From Parendozoicomonas verongulae (GTDB lineage Bacteria > Pseudomonadota > Gammaproteobacteria > Pseudomonadales > Endozoicomonadaceae), in contig NZ_SMME01000864.1 of assembly GCF_009711465.1 (NCBI RefSeq), positions 24,552-64,323 of the forward strand: a stretch of DNA of 39,772 bases, written 5' to 3'. Position 1 is the first letter of the stretch. Each line of letters opens with the position of its first letter. The translations under genes were made by a program, and so were the position numbers. The notes under the pieces are model-generated. The model did no database searches, had not been told where the DNA came from, and saw nothing but the letters and a program-made list of their open reading frames with translations. This document shows, piece after piece, positions 35,180-39,772 of this stretch.

Positions 35180-36248
35180 GAAGACAGCGCGCACCGGTAT
35201 TGGCATTATCGCTGATCGAACTTTGCTCCGGCAGCGATTACGGCAGACCCTTGAAGAAAAAGGGTTTACTGTTGTGGCCAATATTCCTCCAGAAGGTTGT
35301 AGCGCGAGTTTGCTGGAATCTCCTGTCGTGCGAGTCTGGCTGGTGGATCTTGAGAATGAAGATGGCTATGACGAGCTATTCGAGCAGCTGGTAGACATTC
35401 CACGGGTGCCAGTGTTTTATGATATCGGCCTGCCTCAGCTACCATCAGCAGGCAGCAGTGCAGAAGAGAACAAACTGCGTTGGGAGCGGAGGCTGATTAA
35501 CAAGCTCAATGCGTATCGCGACCCTGCAACCGCTGAATATCAAGGTGATTCCAGTGTTGTCACCTGGCCCATCAAACTTCCCCAGAAAAGACAAACCACA
35601 CGTTCCGGTAAGCCCGCCGAGAGGGTGTGGGTGATAGGGGCGTCTTTGGGAGGCCCCAACGCTGTGAAGCAGTTTCTGGATGCCCTGCCGGAAGACCTGC
35701 CTGTGGCTTTTGTCTACGCACAGCATATCGACAGGGAGTTTGTATCTACCCTTGCCTCAACCATTGCCCGTCACAGCTACTTAAATGTTGTAGCGGCGAA
35801 CCCCGGTTTGGTGTTGGAGGAGGGGGATATTCTACTGACACCGGTAGATTACAAAATTTATTTTGACGACAAGTATCGTCTGCACTGTCTGGATGAAGGC
35901 TGGAGTGGTTCCTACTGTCCGAATATTGATGAAGTGATGGAGGCTGTGCGCCGCGCCTGGCCACAAACCTGCGGTGCCATTATTTTCTCGGGTATGGGGA
36001 TAGACGGCTCCTACGAAGCGCGCTCTTATCGCGACCAGAATTGCCCAGTATGGATTCAGACACCGGAAACCTGCGCCAGCAGTTTAATGCCAGATTCTAT
36101 TATTGAGGCAGGCTGTGATGACTGGCGAGGAACACCGGAAGAACTTGCGGCACACTTGGTGAAGAGCATGAAGAATTCTCAGGAGAATAAAAGCCATGGC
36201 AGACAACATTCGACAGTTAGCGGCTATGCTGGTCCCAGTCACTGGTGA
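35172..36248 (+). CDS. chpB: CheB-type receptor methylesterase ChpB
   Basis: A 358-residue protein with an N-terminal receiver-like segment (residues about 1–130, poorly conserved) and a C-terminal CheB esterase domain. The catalytic triad is visible as Ser in GASLGGPNA, His in YAQHID and Asp in SGMGIDGS. It would remove methyl groups from PilJ, opposing PilK. The N-terminal region keeps an Asp in LVDLEN but lacks the usual acidic pair, so phosphorylation is doubtful. The start overlaps chpA by 8 bp, and the last 53 bp overlap chpC in another frame. Confidence 0.92.
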   Translation: MTEKTARTGIGIIADRTLLRQRLRQTLEEKGFTVVANIPPEGCSASLLESPVVRVWLVDLENEDGYDELFEQLVDIPRVPVFYDIGLPQLPSAGSSAEENKLRWERRLINKLNAYRDPATAEYQGDSSVVTWPIKLPQKRQTTRSGKPAERVWVIGASLGGPNAVKQFLDALPEDLPVAFVYAQHIDREFVSTLASTIARHSYLNVVAANPGLVLEEGDILLTPVDYKIYFDDKYRLHCLDEGWSGSYCPNIDEVMEAVRRAWPQTCGAIIFSGMGIDGSYEARSYRDQNCPVWIQTPETCASSLMPDSIIEAGCDDWRGTPEELAAHLVKSMKNSQENKSHGRQHSTVSGYAGPSHW

Positions 36249-36657
36249 GACGTTATTGGTGCCGGGCACTGTGGTTGCTGAGATGATTCCTTACTGTGAT
36301 CCTGTTCCGGTTGAAGGCAAGCCAGAGTGGTTTTTGGGGGAAGTGACATGGCGGGATGAAAAGGTTCCTGTTGTTTCCTTTGAACTGGTCCGTAATGGTG
36401 AGCGTCAGCCCCGTACTTCGGAAACACGGATTGCTGTGATTAATGGAGTATCTGGCGACAGTAAACTACCTTTCTACGCTATGCCCGTTGAAGGGATTCC
36501 CCGCTCTATCAAACTGGATTCAGACGACATAGTTCAACTGAAAGATAAGAAGCACATTGCCGATGTCATTAAAATGTGGGTGAAGGCCTCCGGAGTGGAA
36601 GCCGTTATCCCTGATCTTGATAAGCTGGAAGAAAAACTGCTTAGCTCCAGTTGTTAA
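36196..36657 (+). CDS. chpC: CheW-like protein ChpC
   Basis: A 153-residue second CheW-type adaptor of the Chp system, placed after chpB as in Pseudomonas. The core LGEVTWRDEKVPVVSFEL matches the CheW fold. GGAG lies 10 nt before the ATG at 36196. It begins inside chpB (53-bp overlap) and ends by sharing 4 bp (TTAA) with the stop of convergent rsmE. chpD and chpE, present after chpC in Pseudomonas, are absent here. Confidence 0.88.
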   Translation: MADNIRQLAAMLVPVTGETLLVPGTVVAEMIPYCDPVPVEGKPEWFLGEVTWRDEKVPVVSFELVRNGERQPRTSETRIAVINGVSGDSKLPFYAMPVEGIPRSIKLDSDDIVQLKDKKHIADVIKMWVKASGVEAVIPDLDKLEEKLLSSSC

Positions 36658-37382
36658 CACCAGTCTCCCCAGAGAAACTGCATCAGGCTGATAGCGGAAA
36701 TCGGTGCAGTTTCCGTTCGCAAAACCCGCGGGCCGAGAGCCAGCGGGTGGAACTGCTTCTGTTCGGCCTGAGCGATTTCATCGGCAGTCAGGCCACCTTC
36801 CGGGCCAATCAACAGTGATACTGACTCGGGCTTTTCATAGCCAGACAGCGCCTTTTCCGTTCTATGATGGAGCACAAAGTTGAGCTGGGTTGTGCGGGTT
36901 TTCAGCCATTCATTCACAGGCATGGGCGCGTGAATTGCTGGTGGAATATTGCGGCCACACTGTTCACAGGCGCTGATAATCACCTGCTGCCAGTGGCGCA
37001 TACGTTTATCCTGACGATCGTTTTTCAGCTTCACCTCACAATGCTCGGTGAACAGCGGTGTGATCTCTGTCACACCACATTCCACAGCTTTCTGAATGGC
37101 ATAATCCATTCGCTCACCTCGGCTGAGGGTTTGCCCCAGAGAGATATGCAGCGGTGATTCTTTGTTGCCGGGTATATATTCCAGAGGAACCACCTGCACC
37201 TGCTTTTTTGTCACTTCATTCACACGGGCCTGCCAGCAACCGCCTTCGCCATTAAACAGGATAAGAGGGTCGCTGGACTTCATGCGCAGTACCCGGCCAA
37301 CATGATTGGCGGCACTTTCTGGGAGGTCGACAGGTTGATAAGCCTCAAAGGTGACAGGGGCATAAATACGAGGATTGCGCAT
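36654..37382 (-). CDS. rsmE: 16S rRNA (uracil-1498-N3)-methyltransferase RsmE
   Basis: A 242-residue SPOUT-class methyltransferase that makes m3U1498 in 16S rRNA. An N-terminal PUA-like domain (HVGRVLRMKSSD) is followed by the SPOUT knot, with LLIGPEGGLTADE and LGPRVLRTETAPI forming the SAM pocket. QKAVECGVTEI and SACEQCGRN are further family marks. Length is typical. It is convergent with chpC with a 4-bp overlap, and divergent from the SIMPL-domain gene. Confidence 0.95.
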   Translation of the reverse strand: MRNPRIYAPVTFEAYQPVDLPESAANHVGRVLRMKSSDPLILFNGEGGCWQARVNEVTKKQVQVVPLEYIPGNKESPLHISLGQTLSRGERMDYAIQKAVECGVTEITPLFTEHCEVKLKNDRQDKRMRHWQQVIISACEQCGRNIPPAIHAPMPVNEWLKTRTTQLNFVLHHRTEKALSGYEKPESVSLLIGPEGGLTADEIAQAEQKQFHPLALGPRVLRTETAPISAISLMQFLWGDWC

Positions 37383-37501
37383 GGACTTATCTTATAAATA
37401 ATGAAAAATCGGGGAAAGAATGAATCACACCATTGTAACCAATGACGTGGCTGGATACTAAACTGCTTCGGGTTCACGGTGTACAAATGAAGGATTACGT
37501 T

Positions 37502-38218
37502 GTGAAAGAAAGAATGTTGCCTGCAATTGTTCTGGGCATTTGCTTTGTGGTCGGAATAGCCATTGGTGGTCAGAAGCTGGCCGATGGCATTGTGCAGTTC
37601 AAGTCGCTTAATCGCTCAGTGGTTGTGAAAGGGTTATCGGAACAGGAAGTACCAGCCGACACTGCAATTTGGCCGATTCGTTTTAAGGAGGCAAATAATA
37701 AGCTGAATAGCTTGATTAACAGCATTGATGAGAAGAACCAGCAGGTCATCGTCTTCCTGACTGCCAAAGGATTTTCCCGCGAGGATATTTCCATCAATCC
37801 TCCCTCCATCACTGATAATGAAGCGAACAACTACGTGGATTCAGACAAAATCCGCTATCGCTACACCGCCGACTCGGTTGTAACGGTTTACACCCGTGAT
37901 GTGGCAAGGGTGCGAGCTGCTATGAAGGATTTGGGGGAACTGGGGCGTCAGGGTATTGCTTTCAGCACTGACGATTACAACGCACGTACAGAGTTTCTGT
38001 TTACCGGTCTGAATAATCTCAAACCGAAGATGATTGAAGAAGCAACCCAGAAGGCACGGGAAGTGGCTGAGAAGTTTGCCAAGGATTCCAAGAGCAAACT
38101 GGGTAAAATCAAATCTGCCCGCCAGGGCGTGTTCCAGATTAACGACCGTGACCGGAATACACCTTATATCAAGCGAGTACGTGTGATTTCTACCGTTGAG
38201 TACTATCTGGTGGATTAA
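37502..38218 (+). CDS. SIMPL-domain (DUF541) membrane-anchored periplasmic protein
   Basis: About 238 residues with one N-terminal membrane helix (ERMLPAIVLGICFVVGIAIGG) and a SIMPL/DUF541 domain (VVVKGLSEQEVPADTAIW near the start, VRVISTVEYYLVD at the end). SIMPL proteins sit in the periplasm; a few affect outer-membrane or stress traits, but no general role is known. GTG at 37502 is preferred because AAGGAT lies 6–7 nt upstream; ATG at 37487, 37514 or 37442 are alternatives. It is divergent from rsmE and convergent with the zinc-finger gene. Confidence 0.82.
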   Translation: MKERMLPAIVLGICFVVGIAIGGQKLADGIVQFKSLNRSVVVKGLSEQEVPADTAIWPIRFKEANNKLNSLINSIDEKNQQVIVFLTAKGFSREDISINPPSITDNEANNYVDSDKIRYRYTADSVVTVYTRDVARVRAAMKDLGELGRQGIAFSTDDYNARTEFLFTGLNNLKPKMIEEATQKAREVAEKFAKDSKSKLGKIKSARQGVFQINDRDRNTPYIKRVRVISTVEYYLVD

Positions 38219-38237
38219 GCTTCGACCCAGATGAAGT

Positions 38238-38256
38238 CCCTAATCCATCTTTAGGG
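38238..38256 (+). terminator. Weak hairpin after the SIMPL gene
   Basis: CCCTAA (38238–38243) pairs with TTAGGG (38251–38256) around a 7-nt loop, 20 nt after the SIMPL stop. No T-run follows, so terminator activity is doubtful. Confidence 0.3.
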
Positions 38257-38292
38257 CTCCATAAGGTACTTTGGCCACGGCTGAACTGACGG

Positions 38293-39772
38293 TTAAGCTG
38301 GCTTTTTCTTATCGTGTTGAAGCCGGATCAGCATAAGATCAGAGGGGAATTTATGAGACAAAACTTTAGCCTCTTGCTCATCCTTCTTTTTTAGAATAGC
38401 CTCGGCGTTGTTTGCATGAGGAGCGTTGACGCATATTTTTACTCCCCCCTCGCTATCTGGGGCAGGTTGGACTTGCATAAGATGAGCTATTTTCTGATTT
38501 TGTGTGTCCAAAATGTCCATATTTGTCCATACGAAACGATGCTTTCGTGTATCTATTGGCTGCACAACTTTCAGCCCCCATGCTTCATAATAGCTACGGA
38601 ACAAAGGGGATATGGTACTGGGGGATTCAGCGTACCTGCACTTGATGTAGTCCTTACTAATGAATAATGGATTGCTGAGAATATCATCATATATATCCTC
38701 TTTTTGGCAGTGCATAAATCTCTGAAATTTTTCATGTGACAGAGCCAGATAGATAACGGATGAATCGCCTTGGCAGCCCTCTGGTTGATAAACAGGACCG
38801 GTAGCGTTGGGCTGGGGCACTAGAGTGACGGCAGCATTGGCAGAGCTGACTGGTAGAATAATTTTTTGCATGAATAGGCAGCCCTGTTTGTGTGTATCCA
38901 GCTCTACAGCGGTGGTTGCTTCAAAGCAACGATCGCAGTTTACAGGCCTTTGTGGGCACGCTGTTGCCTGATGCTCCAGGAGCTTTGACCGAGCCAGATA
39001 ATGGTTGCATAACACACAGTTTACCGGATAACCGATACAGTCCAGAAAATGCTGCGCTGTGCTTCCCTGAAATATGTAACTAGTACAGTAAAAACAACTT
39101 ATTGGGCGCTGCTCACACTTCTCTTCATGATCGAGTAAGTCTCTCCTCGGTACTACTGATGTGCAATGGCGGCATGGAAAGGGTCTATAGGCACATTCAG
39201 TGTAGTGAGAATGAAGTTCCTTGGGAGTATTGGCCATAAAACCACATTGGTAAGAGCATGGTACGCTGCTTGTTGTGGTGGCTATTGACATTGCCTGATT
39301 TGCTTCAGAAGCCCCTTTTAAAGCGGCTTTAAGAACCAGAGGGTAGAGCCTGATAAGACGATCAGCCAACTCTTGTTTACTTTGGGGTGTTGATTGATGA
39401 CCTGCTGCCTCAAGGCATTCAGTTTCAAGCTGCTTGGCTTCCATAACTGTTTCATAGTCTGCGGCAAGGTTCCCTTCCCTATAGGGGCGTTTTCTGCATT
39501 GTTGCTTGTGAGCCTCAAGTTTTGGTTCTGGTACACTTGTACCGCAGCCGTAATCGCAATCTACAGGTTTTTTTGAACAGGATAACGTGTGTTCATCCAA
39601 CTCGTGGTAGCCTCCAGACCATCCACACTCTTTACTCATACAGTTAAAACGGGAATTATTAAGGGCTAACAACCCTCCTCCTCTTGTGAATTGGGCTGTT
39701 TTTCTGTCTCCCAGTTCTTTACGGCACACAAGGCAATTTTCGAGCCTGTCGAATTGACTATCAAAACAGGGC
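38293..39772 (-). CDS. TRAF-type zinc-finger protein, eukaryote-like (5' end cut by window)
   Basis: The frame is open to the window edge; a GTG at 39729 is probably internal, because coding-like sequence with a C-x2-C (ENCLVC) continues upstream of it. Numbering from that GTG, seven TRAF-type fingers follow the pattern C-x2-4-C-x11-12-H-x3-4-C: Cys30/35–His47–Cys51, 58/62–74–78, 158/162–175–179, 186/189–201–205, 212/215–227–231, 238/241–253–258 and 265/268–280–284. A helical stretch (about 90–150) separates fingers 2 and 3. Residues about 300–478 form a domain I do not recognise; it is not an evident MATH domain. No signal peptide can be judged. Such proteins are typical of eukaryotes and of some invertebrate symbionts; an effector role is inference. 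Confidence 0.82.
   Translation of the reverse strand, partial: PCFDSQFDRLENCLVCRKELGDRKTAQFTRGGGLLALNNSRFNCMSKECGWSGGYHELDEHTLSCSKKPVDCDYGCGTSVPEPKLEAHKQQCRKRPYREGNLAADYETVMEAKQLETECLEAAGHQSTPQSKQELADRLIRLYPLVLKAALKGASEANQAMSIATTTSSVPCSYQCGFMANTPKELHSHYTECAYRPFPCRHCTSVVPRRDLLDHEEKCEQRPISCFYCTSYIFQGSTAQHFLDCIGYPVNCVLCNHYLARSKLLEHQATACPQRPVNCDRCFEATTAVELDTHKQGCLFMQKIILPVSSANAAVTLVPQPNATGPVYQPEGCQGDSSVIYLALSHEKFQRFMHCQKEDIYDDILSNPLFISKDYIKCRYAESPSTISPLFRSYYEAWGLKVVQPIDTRKHRFVWTNMDILDTQNQKIAHLMQVQPAPDSEGGVKICVNAPHANNAEAILKKKDEQEAKVLSHKFPSDLMLIRLQHDKKKPA

Overview
The window is chromosomal DNA from a gammaproteobacterium of the Pseudomonas/Oceanospirillales type. From memory, most of the gene order matches two Pseudomonas aeruginosa blocks: engB–cytochrome c5–cytochrome c4–dsbA–EEP (PA5492–PA5488 type), and hemW–rdgB–DUF4426–metW–metX, yggT–proC–yggS, pilT–pilU, ruvX–yqgE–tonB3–gshB, pilGHIJK–chpABC and rsmE (PA0386–PA0419 type). 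At the right edge lies a eukaryote-like TRAF zinc-finger protein. Such proteins are known from invertebrate-associated bacteria such as Endozoicomonas, so I favour an Endozoicomonadaceae-like marine symbiont. That assignment is inference.

Layout. Bases 1–7.7 kb hold engB (-), a c5/c4 cytochrome pair (+), dsbA (+), an EEP-fold enzyme (+), then a leftward run metX–metW–DUF4426–rdgB–hemW (methionine synthesis, nucleotide-pool cleaning, haem chaperone). Bases 7.7–15.85 kb look like an accessory metabolic block set between metX and yggT: a GlpT-type antiporter behind a very structured leader, a CstA-family transporter, an orphan glycine-rich membrane protein, and an agmatine deiminase module (antiporter and aguA leftward, putrescine carbamoyltransferase rightward). 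Bases 15.86–18.1 kb hold the leftward yggS–proC–yggT genes.

Bases 18.2–36.66 kb are dominated by twitching motility: pilT and pilU (retraction ATPases), a GNAT acetyltransferase, leftward gshB–tonB3–yqgE–ruvX, then rightward pilG–pilH–pilI–pilJ–pilK–chpA–chpB–chpC, a complete Chp chemosensory array. rsmE (-) and a SIMPL-domain protein (+) follow. The leftward TRAF-type zinc-finger gene is cut by the window edge.

How the parts work together. PilJ, PilI/ChpC, ChpA, PilG/PilH and PilK/ChpB form one sensory circuit that controls type IV pili, with PilT/PilU as retraction motors. The agmatine module would import agmatine, deiminate it and transfer the carbamoyl group to phosphate, giving putrescine and carbamoyl phosphate; the carbamate kinase needed to draw ATP from this is not in the window. 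No rRNA, tRNA, CRISPR array, insertion sequence or prophage was seen. The points most worth following up are the zinc-finger protein, the three-helix hairpin ahead of glpT, a 34-bp repeat present twice, and the Firmicutes-style agmatine pathway.
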